DNA from: Suillus spraguei | Taxonomy: Eukaryota > Basidiomycota > Agaricomycetes > Boletales > Suillaceae | Direction of reading: 5' to 3' | Length of the DNA: 64,000 bases | Assembly: GCA_016800925.1 (NCBI GenBank) | Contig: JABCPU010000146.1 | Coordinates: 90,364-154,363 of the forward strand | Shown here: positions 35,338-45,894 of the stretch, in pieces | How positions within the stretch are numbered: position 1 is the first letter of the stretch | Layout: each line of letters starts with the position of its first letter | Notes under the pieces: generated by a model | What the model was told of the DNA's origin: nothing | What the model saw: the letters and a program-made list of their open reading frames with translations, nothing else | Databases searched by the model: none | Position numbers and translations under genes: made by a program

Positions 35338-36126
35338 GGAATCAAGAAAGTACTAATAAGGAAACGAAGATTCTGACTCCTGAGGTTAGCAGCGGCAATG
35401 GTATATCGACGGTACTAGCGCAATGTCAGCGGTACTCGTGCAGTAAGGATAGCTGTAGCAGTTAGCTAGCGAGAGCAAGAACAAAAATGACTTCTGCGAA
35501 ACGAATATAGTACTACTACCCGCGGTGCGGTAGTGGTAGTGGTAGCGGTAGTTCCGTACGAGCAAGAAGGTTGATGAAAGAGGTAGTGACCCAGCGAGAT
35601 AACTGGCCACGGTCTGGTTACAAGTAGCGAAGTCGAAAGTAGTGGGGTACTTCGAGCGGTTAAGTTACTGGCAGTTAAATCAATGAGTGATGTTTGAACA
35701 GAGAATGGTTCAAAAGCAAATAGATTGAGACTAGCGAGGATTCAGATACTAAGTCCAAGTGATGGGATGTAATGGGAAGTCACAGTAATGGTATGTATGT
35801 TGAGTCCTTTTAACATATTCAAGCGCATACGAGATTATTAGGTGAGTCTGGTAGCGAGAAAGAAAATAAACAGGGTATTAACTAAGAGGCGCACAGCATG
35901 CAGCAGCCCCTTGAGATGCAAGGTAAACCCTGCCATTGATTGAGTAATGGCGGAAGCAAAGCAACTACGCACCAATGGATCTAGATGGATTTGGATGGGA
36001 CATGAGGGCATCGGCGCGAGGATCCAGTAAGGGTTCACAGAAGAAGTACAGTTCTGCCTTAGCAGAGCGAAAAGGTTATATACTCGCTATAAGGGATTTC
36101 TTTGGTTGCCACCACAGACGGTAATG
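35338..36126. other. intergenic, GGTAGT-rich
   Basis: No gene seen. Around 35510-35560 there is a run of AGTGGTAGTGGTAGCGG units; elsewhere CGGTACT and AGCGG words recall repeat D (26465) without aligning well. Possibly another old LTR. Confidence 0.45.
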
Positions 36127-36594
36127 TGTTACGAACTGGGGTAGCATCACCAGCGACAGTGAAAGGACACAGACAGTCTGCTGGGAAGTTCTACAATGTC
36201 CAAAGAAGGACAAGGTGAAAGTACAAGGAACGTGTTCTGAGTACGATCAAGGGTTCGGCCTCAAAGACATGTCTAAGAGGTTCTACAAGAATAGAGACTA
36301 AGGCTAATGAGTGCTTAGACTTAGAGACGACTTAGGTTGGAGACCTAAGCGAAGGAGATTCCAGGTAAAACCTAGTAAGATTAAAGTACCATATACAAGC
36401 ATAATACAAATACAACATGCTTAAATAGGCCAATATGTGCGCACGGACCAAGAGAGACGTGGGAATGTAAGTGCATATCCAAAGAAGGAAGGTAACTATA
36501 GTACAGATGCATTGAGCATATGAGTCAGAGTCACTTTATGTAATATACAAAGTAAAGGAGATAGAAAATGAATAGGGCACGTACAATTGTAACA
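36127..36594 (-). mobile_element. family A solo LTR, TSD TAATG
   Basis: A 468-bp LTR from TGTTACGAACTGGGG to ATTGTAACA, with TAATG at 36122-36126 and 36595-36599. It lies between the divergent KDZ transposase and its accessory gene. Confidence 0.95.
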
Positions 36595-36599
36595 TAATG

Positions 36600-37066
36600 A
36601 GATGCTTGTCAAAAATGGGGGTTTTATGGTCAGCGTGACTTTGCTTGCTACAGCGCTGTTGATATCATCTAAATAAGCTTCAACTGTGCTGAATTCAAGT
36701 ATAATCTATGTAGAGTTGGCCTAATGAGTGGGATTGAAAACTTACTAGTATATTAGGTGGGAGAGCTTAATACAAGGCATTGATTTGTATGAAACAGAAT
36801 TGTTGTAGGCACTTGCGGATTGAGACAGGCGAGTTATGAGTTTTGGTCAGACTGCAAGTCTTAGTATTGATCACCTCTTATGGGTGCTAACAGTTGTACT
36901 AGTAGTGTGACCATTACAATTTATAAAGACCATACATATACTACCTATTTAAAATAAACCTCATAAGTCTAGGAGGTGGCGGCCCACCCAGTACTACGTT
37001 CCTGCATGCATTTTACTATGTTAATATCAATATGGCTCACTCAGAGACAACATCAATATATTTGTT
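36600..37066. other. no gene seen
   Basis: AT-rich stretch between the solo LTR and the accessory gene; likely part of the divergent promoter region of KDZ element 1. Confidence 0.45.
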
Positions 37067-37174
37067 ATGGTCAGACTCACTGGTTCAAGGTTTGAAAACC
37101 TGAGCTTCTTTGAGCTCTGCTTCTTTTCAACTTTTCTGAACCTATACCACTACAATTTCAATCCTAGTCCTTCA

Positions 37175-37960
37175 ATGATGGTGCATCCAACTATTCACAA
37201 AATTGTGCAAGAAAGAATGGAGGCTGCACAAGAAAAGCACAGACACTACTATGCCAAGTATGTCATAATTTTATTAATTGTTCCCAATGCTATTCCTGAC
37301 ACCTGCAGACATAGAGACAAAATATTACAACGGCGGAGGGCGCATGGTGTAAAGAAACATGACAAAGAAGCAGAGGCGAGAGCAAAAGAGATCTCGAGAG
37401 CTGTGGCGAAAGCATTGCATGGCTGTGACAATGATGACGAGTCTGAATCAGACACCAACAATTCCAGTGACGATGATGAAATTGACACTGTAAGTTCTAT
37501 TTGTTTTTAAAAATAGAAATATGTATTGAAATGGAAAAATTAATGTTCAACAGATCCAATCTTCCGGCATGCTTACTTGCCATCAAAGTCACCAAGGACG
37601 ACATGCTCACATTAATCAGTGCTGACCCCTGTGAGTTTGCCAAGGACAAGCTGGCTGAGTACATCAAGAGCATCCCAGATGATTGCAGTACAAAGGGTGA
37701 TATCTCTATCATCGTGAACTCAACCGGCGAGATTGAAAAACTACTCAAGCATGTGATTCGTGCACAAGACAAGATCCTAAATTTATGTGGTATCTCACCT
37801 GAGTGGCATGCCGCTGACACGGTCTCTCGATTCTTGAAGACCACAGCCACATACTTGGAGGACATTTAGCTTCTTGAAATGTCCGGAGGAGTTGTGGAGC
37901 TTACAATGGCACAATGGTTGGGGGAACTAATGTATCAGAAGGACATCAGGATTTGATTAG
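37175..37960 (+). pseudogene. KDZ-1 accessory gene A (basic helix plus acidic tail)
   Basis: Start at ATG 37175 (MMVHPTIHK), after an open frame of unconvincing sequence. Intron 37258-37308 (GTATGT to CTGCAG) joins HYYAK to HRDKILQRRRAHGVKKH, a charged helical segment; an acidic run (DDESESDTNNSSDDDE) follows. A second donor (GTAAGT at 37490) precedes a third exon encoding DMLTLISADPCEFAKDKL and IVNSTGEIEKLLKHV up to TAG at 37867, after which the frame reopens for ELTMAQWLGELMYQKD. The phase of the second intron does not close cleanly. No known enzymatic motif; a nuclear, protein- or DNA-binding role is only a guess. Confidence 0.5.
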
Positions 37961-38179
37961 TACCATACATAATTCGCGATTACATACATTGAGCCAAAAT
38001 ACAGCTCCTTCCAGCGCAAAAAGTACATTTGGAGGCCCATGCATGGGATGTTTGAGAGCAAAATATCGAACTATTATCATTCAATTTGTGCTACATAAGT
38101 ATACCCATCCCACGATCGTGAGGCAACAACGTGAACATTTTCCAAAATGACAGCACTCATTGCATAACAATTAATGTAG

Positions 38180-40631
38180 ATGGCACCCACAAAATGGAGC
38201 ACTCCTGAGCAGGAGGCATGGCTGGGTCCTTGGTATGAGAAGTATTGCGCAAAGCAATCAGACCGAGCCAAGAACTGGGCAAATTTCTTTACTGACTTGT
38301 TGGGGGAGTGGCTTGATGTATTCCCCGAGCCAAGGCCAGCTACAGTGCCACCTATCGGGCTGCTGACCAGAGACAAGCTCGTTATCATGGATCATGCTGA
38401 AGCCGAGCGAAAAAAGGGGCATCATCACTGCAAAATGTCCTGTTGAAACAATCATGTTAATAGGTGCTTGCAGAAATTAGAGAACTGTTTCAAAAATAGC
38501 CTCAGGTCTACAAAGACGGAATGGCAAGCAAAGGCTGAGGCCACAAACATCTTCAACGCGGTGTTGAAGAGTTTCACTGAATGTGAAAAGCCAACATGTT
38601 CCATTCAGGAAGTCGAGGCATATTCCAAACTTTACTACCAGAGGTGTGTAAAGTTCATGGTTGATAACAGACTAAAGGAAGAAGCTGAGGTGCTACAAGC
38701 TGAGAACAAGGCACTTACTAATGGGATGCGTGTAGCCATTGCCAAAAAGGAGGCAGCAAACCTCTATGAAGGAGAGACAAATGAAGTTAAGGTGTTACGA
38801 ACTGGGGTGGCGTCACCAGCGACAGTGAAAAGACACAGCCGGTCTGCTGGGAAGTTCTTACAATGTCCAGAAGAGGACAAGGTGAAAGTACAAGGAACGT
38901 GTTCCGAGTACGATCAAGGGTTCGGCCTCAAAGACAAGTCTAAGAGGTTCTGCAAGAATAGAGACTAAGGCTAAGGAGTGCTTAGACTTAGAGACGATTC
39001 AAGACGACTTAGGTTGGAGACCTAAGCAAAGGAGATTCCAGGTAAAACCCAGTAAGATTAAAGTAAAGAATCTACTACAAGTACAACGTGCTTAAATAGA
39101 CCAATATGTGTGCACGGACCAAGAGAGGTGTGGGAAAGTAAGTACGTATCCAAATAAGGAAGGCAACTATAGTACAGATGCATTGAGCATATGAGTCAGA
39201 GTCATGTGACATGATATACAAGTAAGGAAACAAGAGAAAATGAATAGGGGCACGTACAATTGTAACATAAGGCAGAGGTACGGAAGTACATCAAGGATGT
39301 GAAGACTCACAGAGACAACGAGAAGCAGCGAATGTGGAGCAAAGACGATTATGGGAGGTAATGATTCACGCATTCTGACATATCAATACGCTGACATGAC
39401 TTCATAGAAATATTTGAAAAACTCGCCACTATAGTCAATAAATTCTTGCCCGGACTTGCAGATGCGACAGGGTTTTCATTCTCCCTCCTCACAGGTGGCC
39501 CTTCTCCAGAGCTTGGTGGATTAAGTGATGTCTATAGGTAAGTCATCCATATTTATCCGTAGCATTCAGTCAAACATACCCAGAATTTGAGAGTGCTATT
39601 ATGTCTCCTTTTAAAGACTATCTACACAGAGTATATCGTGAGTTCGCTGTAGTCACTTATAGGCATCAGACTTACCAATTTATCAATAGCAGAGGCCGCA
39701 GCGACTTTGAAGGCGAGGCTAGGGAGTGCAAGCGATCCCGATCATGATGATGGTGTTGATCCTTCACTGATTAGTGCAGGGTTAGGAAATAGCCATGATG
39801 ACACATCTGGTCAGGTGATATTCAACACATTGTCCCAGGCAGACAAAGTCCCAGACATCAATTTGCCTGAAAACTCGACTGATATAAATTGGCCGGACAT
39901 AGATGACTAATTCTGGGAGGGACTCTCTGCTCAAGTTGACGCATTGAGCATCAGGTGGAAATCCAAACCTGCCATGCTTACCTCCCTACCCACATGCAGC
40001 ATCTGCCTTGGAGTTGCCATCAGCTCCCATAACTCCACCTCCTGGCTTGCCCCCAAACATGTCGCCATCACCTCCCATAACTCCACCTCCTGGCTTGCCC
40101 CGAAATATATCTCAGCCTGCACCCATTGCGGTACCACTGCAGGACTTACCCACACCACTGCAGAACTCGCCCGCACTTCCTCCAACCACAACATTGTCCT
40201 CTGAGTCTACGCAAATCCAGGCCCCATCCATGGATTTATCTCAGCCTCCACCCATCTTAGCTCCACAGGACTCACCCATGCTTCCTCCAGCTGCTGTTCC
40301 TTCGTCCGCTGTGCCAGTTTCATCCCCATCTACCATACCCAATCAACAAAGCCAGCCTCCTGCACCCATCGCATCCCCATCTACCATACCTGATCAACAA
40401 AGTCAGCCTCCCACACCTGTCAAGTGTTCCGTTTTGCGCAGGACCGGCCAAGTCCCTGTTTCATCCTTGTGCAATGTTATTGCTAACAGTATTGGCGATA
40501 ACCATCTGATTGCTAGCAAGTGCCATGGACCGGCAGGCGAAGATGATGTCTCAGGTCACAAGAAGTGTGTTGTTTTCATCATTTATAAATTCAGTAACTC
40601 TAACTTGACAAACAGGAAACAAAAATTTTAA
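38180..40631 (+). pseudogene. KDZ-1 accessory gene B, interrupted by a solo LTR
   Basis: Plus-strand exons: 38180-38421 (KWSTPEQEAWLGPWYEKY, FFTDLLGEWLDVFPEP), intron to about 38460, then 38463-38792 (helical, KAEATNIFNAVLKSFTECEK), the LTR at 38793-39267, continuation to 39358 (VRKYIKDVKTHRDNE), intron, then an exon at about 39410 (FEKLATIVNKFLPGLADATG, TGGPSPELGGL), and a further exon with SPFKDYLHRVY and an acidic end at 39910. A Pro-rich frame (APITPPPGLPP) follows to 40631 after a stop. This is the counterpart of the gene at 56779-58629: both start with a short W-rich DNA-binding-like domain and run divergently from the KDZ transposase. The GGP..GG motif is a feature I know from multi-copy agaric proteins of unknown function. 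Confidence 0.65.
38793..39267 (-). mobile_element. family A solo LTR, TSD TAAGG
   Basis: A 475-bp LTR, TGTTACGAACTGGGG to ATTGTAACA, with TAAGG at 38788-38792 and 39268-39272. Removing it rejoins the accessory gene B frame (GETNEVK to AEVRKYI). Confidence 0.96.
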
Positions 40632-40952
40632 AGTTTCAAAGCTCTGCATGTCACTACCATACCTATCTTCGCATATAGTTAATTTGTAGTCGTTCATAAT
40701 CATTATCTTGATAATAAATTGCAGCCTACATATGTTTCTTATGTGAAAATTTGAAAACCATCACTTAGAAATGTGAGAATAGGTACATCACGTGGTACAA
40801 GACTCAGTGTAGACCGCCATACACATACATAGTATAGACGGTGGGCGAAGCAAACAATACATGAAGTGTTAAGTGACAAACGGTACGCGGAGTGTTAAGT
40901 CAATGCAACAACCTGTCACTTAAAGCTAGAAAATGAAGAGTGAGAATATGAA
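40632..40952. other. no gene seen
   Basis: AT-rich, short frames only. Contains GTGTTAAGTGACAAACGG-like words but no clear repeat. Confidence 0.5.
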
Positions 40953-41222
40953 CATCAGGAAATTCACACATTCCTTGACGTGCCTTATGCAGACTTATTT
41001 ACACTTAACTGCCTTGGTGAAATTGAATCTACTTGTCCAAAATTCAATGTGAATGAATCAGAAAAAAAAAGTTGAGATATATTAATATACATGTTTTATT
41101 GTATTTCGCACTCAAAAAATATAAGATATGCCAGGTGAATGATGTGAGAGAGAGCAAACAAGTTTTGAGATAAGTGAGTTAAGCTGATTAAGCATGTTAA
41201 GGAATGTGTGAATTTCCTGATG
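40953..41222 (-). mobile_element. MITE, copy 2 (270 bp)
   Basis: Inverted relative to the copy at 15303-15575 and about 95% alike. Ends CATCAGGAAATTCACACATT at both sides (inverted). Both flanks carry GAACATC-like sequence, so the target duplication is not clear. Confidence 0.85.
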
Positions 41223-42026
41223 AACATCACGTGACGACAGGTTGACTTACACGACAAGCCTTAGTGCGCAGCGACGTGCTCGATGGTTTCTTCTTTCGAA
41301 GTGAAGATCTATCTCACCCATAGCCGCCGGATCAGAAATAGCTGAAATCAAGATCTAGAAGGGGACCTGGCCGGAGAGGGGGGGCTGAGAGTGTCTAGTT
41401 TTGGTACTCGACCCCTCCCAAGAAGGCCTGGAAAGTTCCGAGAATCAAAATTTTGGATCCGCCATGGATGTATCAAAGGATACATCCATCTGGATGATGG
41501 ACAACCTGCCTAGATGATGTATCCTGGTTTTAGGACTATAGTCCACTTTGAATACATCAATCTAGCATTATAGACTCACAGCAGTGTGCAATTCATATGA
41601 AATTTTGGTGGCGCGTGTGACAAAAAAAGACTCGAAGCTCACAAAACTATGGAAGCTTGTGTTCGATCACTCAGCTAGAATTTTATATGCTGTGATGTAC
41701 GGCCAAATGAATCAGCACTATCTCTTCACAGGCAACCGTAAGTCACGACATGTCACACACGCCGATTTCAAAATTCAAAGTCAGTTTGACGAAGCAAGAG
41801 CGCAAGTCAGTCACGGTATTCAGTGTGAACATTTGAACTTTGACATTCTTCTCTAGTCTCTTCTTCAATTGTTCGTTCCCTCGGCCATTTGGGCCCAAAT
41901 TCGAATGGCTGAGATTCCCATGGCCTTGGGGATTCATTGCCGTGCGCAAATGTGATCAAGCTTCGGTGGCGTTTCGTGCTTTATATATGTAGAAAGAAAG
42001 CCGACCGAAGGGGTGTCTTTGCATTG
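41223..42026. other. spacer; from ~41577 shared with sequence downstream of protease copy 1
   Basis: 41223-41576 shows no gene. From about 41577 (GCAGTGTGCAATTC) the sequence is homologous to 8484 onward, the region downstream of protease copy 1, with one ~90-base block (41700-41840) absent from the other copy. The shared AATTTTGGTGGCGCGTGTGA word recurs at 44399. Confidence 0.6.
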
Positions 42027-43651
42027 CTATGATCTAATCATACATAAACCCAACCAACGAATGAGACTTCCACATAGTACATACAACCTCCAAATGCATA
42101 TGCTGCTTTGCGTCGCAAAATGATCTTTCGTATATTTTGGCAATTCCATATTAGTAGTTGGTTTCGGCCTCAGTGAACAGGGTTTGGGCAAAACCGATGT
42201 AGGAGTTGGAGGTATCAAATACGGTATAGAAGCGCTGCATGAATACGTAGCCAATGACAAAGTCAATGGGCCCTTGCTGAAATCCCGTGCCAATATCGCG
42301 AACAATGAGATATATGGAAGCCTAGTACCACGATGAGCTCCAATCATGTGGTTGAGAGCACGAGGCCAGATTTGGGCGTTACGGGTGAGAGTGAAGATTT
42401 GCTATGCAAAACGGTGAACAAGGGGTGTGAGTGCTAACAGAATTGACGTACGCCGCCAATATTGAAATTCAGGTTCTCCAGGCGCGAGTACTTATTGCGG
42501 GAAATAGCGTGAAGTCCACTCTCAGGATCGTATCGAGCGCCGGTCATATCCGTGTACAGCAGGAAGGCCTCTATCGAACACTAATTAGACCATCATTACT
42601 CGCTGCACTCTAGTGGATACACACCGGTGGAAATCGAAATAAAGGTATTGCCACAATCGACAATACCAATGGTGTCTTCTAAGATCACTGTGGTGGCAGT
42701 GTTGCCGTATGTGATGCTTTGATGGAAACCCCAAAATTCCGGTGCAACCGACGGGATGTTGAGGATAGAACTGAAACAAAACATTTGCTATCAGTCTGGA
42801 TTGATCTAGGAACTGAGGCAGCTTACGTGTATGTAATGTCACCGTGCAAGGAATGGTCAGTTCCACCAAAGGTGAGTTGTCCATCAATTTCTTCCTGCGA
42901 ACCGCCGTAGGGCCTGAAAAAGACACCAAGAATGTTCGCAGGAATGATGTTTTCCTTAACCAGGTTGTCAGCGACAGTCGGGATCAGCGCTTCCGGCATT
43001 TTAGTCAGGGTGTTTTGGGTCGATGCCATAGGCCCGATGCCAAGGACCCCGTCAAAACCAGCGAAGCCCAGTACACGATCAGCAACACCGATCGGCTGCC
43101 TGAAGACGGTGAGCCCAGGACCGACAGTGACGGTGTCGAAGTACATAATTCCTATAGATAATCGTAAGTATTTCAACTTATGATATCATATTGTATGTCA
43201 CACCGTCCATGCGGTGGTCAGAACTGTAGACGACCGATACAGGTTCTTCAGTGCGGACGCTGTCGTCGGTTGCCTGGTACGGAGTACCGGCACCAACCCA
43301 TGTGTTCGCGCTACCGCTATCGAGAATCAAGTTGTCTTTAATAATGCATTAGCAGCCGCATATTTTTCCAGTATTGAACTCACAGATTGTGGAGGGGCTG
43401 CCGATACCAACTGATATGGTGTAGACAAAACAATTGGTTGTCAGAGGAACGCTAACTCGACGTTGTCCGTGCTTGCTGGAACCACTAAGGGCCTGCAAAC
43501 GAGCTATATCGTGCGCCACGAGGTTATAAGTACCATTAGAGAAATTTAGCCTCCTGGTAATGGGGACGGAGGTAGGGGAATTGGCAGGTTTAACGGGCGA
43601 TGCTGTGATTGGCAAAACTAGGAGAAGTGTTAACAATGGAGCGGGGAACAT
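42027..43651 (-). pseudogene. aspartic protease copy 2, frameshift in last exon
   Basis: Same six-exon gene as at 8945-10443, offset by 33208 bases, about 97% identical. Exons 43651-43384, 43335-43204, 43151-42827, 42770-42625, 42570-42452, then 42401 onward. All splice sites are conserved (last acceptor TAG instead of CAG). The first active-site motif is the normal Asp-Ser-Gly (LDSGSANTW); the second is Asp-Cys-Gly as in copy 1. One C is missing at about 42325 (GAAGCCTAG against GAAGCCCTAG), so the frame leaves the family sequence after MIGAHRGTR and ends at 42027 instead of the ancestral TAA at 42151. The lost part includes the last strands of the C-terminal lobe, so folding is probably impaired. 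Confidence 0.9.
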
Positions 43652-44191
43652 GGCTGACTGGAAAGCAATATCATACTCAGTGGTGCATTATATATGTGCT
43701 GGCAAATTTGATGATGGTAATGTCGTGCACCTCAGTATTAGCCACGTATGAAACATCCCCTCAAAAAAGCGATGACGAGATAGTTGCAATCGAGCGTGAG
43801 GATTAGGCTCCCCGATAAAGTGTGACAAGAGATGGTTTGCTTTAAAACATGCCGATACCAGGTGGCAGGAATTTACAATTCACCTGTTTACCCATAGTTC
43901 AAATGTCACCATTAATGCATTGACTTGCCTCACATTCATTTCCATAGAGATGCTGACCTATTATGAATGCACCTTGGTAGAACTTTCGTGTCAGTGGTAA
44001 AGCTAGTGTAGTGGTCATTGCTAAGGAGAGCGATGTCCAAGGTTCTCCCGGTTGTCGACGCTACCGCTGACTTGTCACAAAACTTGCTCATGTGAATGTG
44101 ACAAGAAGTGTCAGGTGAACTTGAACAAGCCTTGAAGTAGTGCTCCGCAGCACTAGTGAATTACGTTCAAGTTGCTCCGTGCGTAATACCT
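43652..44191. other. upstream region of protease copy 2
   Basis: Near-identical to 10444-10980 upstream of copy 1, apart from short indels (for example an extra TTGC at about 43839 and loss of a CTCCGCAGCA repeat). It should contain the promoter; TATATATG at 43689 is a TATA-like candidate about 40 bases before the start codon. Confidence 0.6.
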
Positions 44192-44345
44192 CTCACCGTC
44201 GAATATTGTCCTGTAGTCTTTTGACCCAATCTGAAATTGTTGCTCTCATTCCTCGCCCCTAATCCTCGCCTCATCAGATCTTGACACGAAACGCGGGAGG
44301 GTCCATGGGACATAAGCTCAATATCGACGGCCAAGAAAGAAAAGA
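44192..44345 (+). repeat. direct repeat R, upstream of protease copy 2
   Basis: Third copy of the ~155-bp repeat (8198, 10981). It is followed at 44366-44420 by GTGTGCAATTCTAATGAG and the GGTGGCGCGTGTGAC word, which normally lie downstream of the protease gene. This is what a tandem array junction would look like. Confidence 0.85.
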
Positions 44346-44975
44346 TAAACTGTCGAACAATTACAGTAGTGTGCAATTCTAATGAGAAATATGAAATTTT
44401 GGTGGCGCGTGTGACAAAAAATTGATATCATTTAATATTTAATATGCTACGGCTGAATATGACTATGTATACGCCAATAAATATTAGTTTTCCGATCACG
44501 ACAGTGCGCCGTTACAGCAATCAATAGTGGTACTCAATTCAACTTTTCAAACATTTCAAAACTCGTCTAAATGCTTTAAACTCCGGCTAAAGCTTCAACA
44601 AACTCGCGTAACAACAGTTGAATCATGCTCGGCATGTCGGCACAAAGTCGGACATTCAAACACTTAGGATTTTCAAAGTGTGCTATACAGAGGGGAAAGT
44701 CATGCTTTAGAGTAGAAAAAGTAGCCGGGGCATAGATTCATTATGGGTAGCAAGTAGGATCCAATAGACTTTGTATTTCAAATGACTGCATTAATAAAAT
44801 TGTAAAAAAAAACCACTCTGCAAGAATGAAATTAGCCATAGGTAGCAAGTACCGGATGGAACAAATAAGTGCTGGGGGAAGGAGGATGAGATGGACTGAG
44901 AGTGGGTCGTCGGGGGTTTGGTGGGAATTTCAAATGGTTGGGAGGGGGGGGCTGGAGTGGGTGATGTAGCAAAGT
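44346..44975. other. no gene seen
   Basis: AT-rich, short frames. Ends in a G-rich segment (about 44870-44965) next to the solo LTR. Confidence 0.5.
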
Positions 44976-45449
44976 TGTTACGAACTGGGGTGGCATCACC
45001 AGCGACAGTGAAAAGACACAGCCGGTCTGCTGGGAAGTTCTTACAATGTCCAGAAGAGGACAAGGTGAAAGTACAAGGAACACATTCCGAGTACGATCAA
45101 GGGTTCGGCCTCAAGGATGAGTCTTTGAGGTTCTACGAGAATAGAGACTAAGACTAAGGAGTGCTTAGACTTAGAGACGATTCAAGACAACTTAGGTTGG
45201 AGACCTAAGCAAGGAGATTCCAGGTAAAACCCAGTAAGATTAAAGTAAAGAATCTACTACAAGTACAACATGCTTAAATAGACCAATATGTGCGCATGGA
45301 CCAAGAGATGCGTGGGAAAGTAAGTGCGTATCCAAATAAGGAAGGCAACTATAGTACAAATGGTTGAGCATATGAGTCAGAGTCATGTGACATGATATAC
45401 AAGTAAGGAAGCAAAGAAAGAATGAATAGGGGCACATACAATTGTAACA
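44976..45449 (-). mobile_element. family A solo LTR, TSD AAAGT
   Basis: A 474-bp LTR from TGTTACGAACTGGGG to ATTGTAACA, with AAAGT at 44971-44975 and 45450-45454. Confidence 0.95.
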
Positions 45450-45894
45450 AAAGTGGTGTTTCGTGCCTGCGACTTGGGAAGGGCTACCAAGGGCACCAGG
45501 AGGCGCATAATGAGCGCCAGTGGAGGGCGTAATGGCAACATGTGGGAAGGGACCTATAGTGGGAGGAGGCACATCATGAGTGCTAGTGAACAGTGTAACG
45601 CTGAAATGTGTGGGAGAGGGTGAAGTGCCAAAGGATGTGAAGGGACTCTGAGGATCTGATGTATGCACCTGGGTCTTCCCACCACTGTGAAGGATATAAC
45701 TCGTCATAGTTGTTGATGATACCAAGTGAAAAGCGGAGCAGTGGCTCTCCCATAAAGATAAGGCATTGTTGGTCAGGTGGGATGTGTGTGGGACCTGGAT
45801 TAGAATAGATTGCCTGTAAGATAAGGGTGAATGTAAGCTACAACTTGCAATAAGCACAAAAATCACTTACTTTGGGTGGATAGCACCTGGAAAT

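Larger units (their letters stand above)
30956..40631. mobile_element. KDZ element 1 (decayed, multi-gene)
   Basis: Groups the KDZ transposase on minus (30960-35200) with two genes running the other way (37175-37960 and 38180-40631). The same divergent arrangement is seen around the better preserved KDZ at 53106-58629. Three family A solo LTRs lie inside (32912, 36127, 38793). Terminal inverted repeats were not found, so the limits are only those of the genes. Confidence 0.65.

Noticed and set aside
37067..37174. Upstream ATG of accessory gene A
   Set aside because: The Phe-rich stretch before ATG 37175 looks non-coding and has no counterpart in related genes; the later ATG fits the charged helix better.
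42027..42160. Alternative C-terminus of protease copy 2 as a new isoform
   Set aside because: It arises from a one-base deletion relative to copy 1 and to the family; the new tail matches nothing.
45450..45866. Pro/Ser/Thr-rich frame on the minus strand as a gene
   Set aside because: It runs into the LTR, has no recognisable domain and lies antisense to the leader of the Harbinger remnant.
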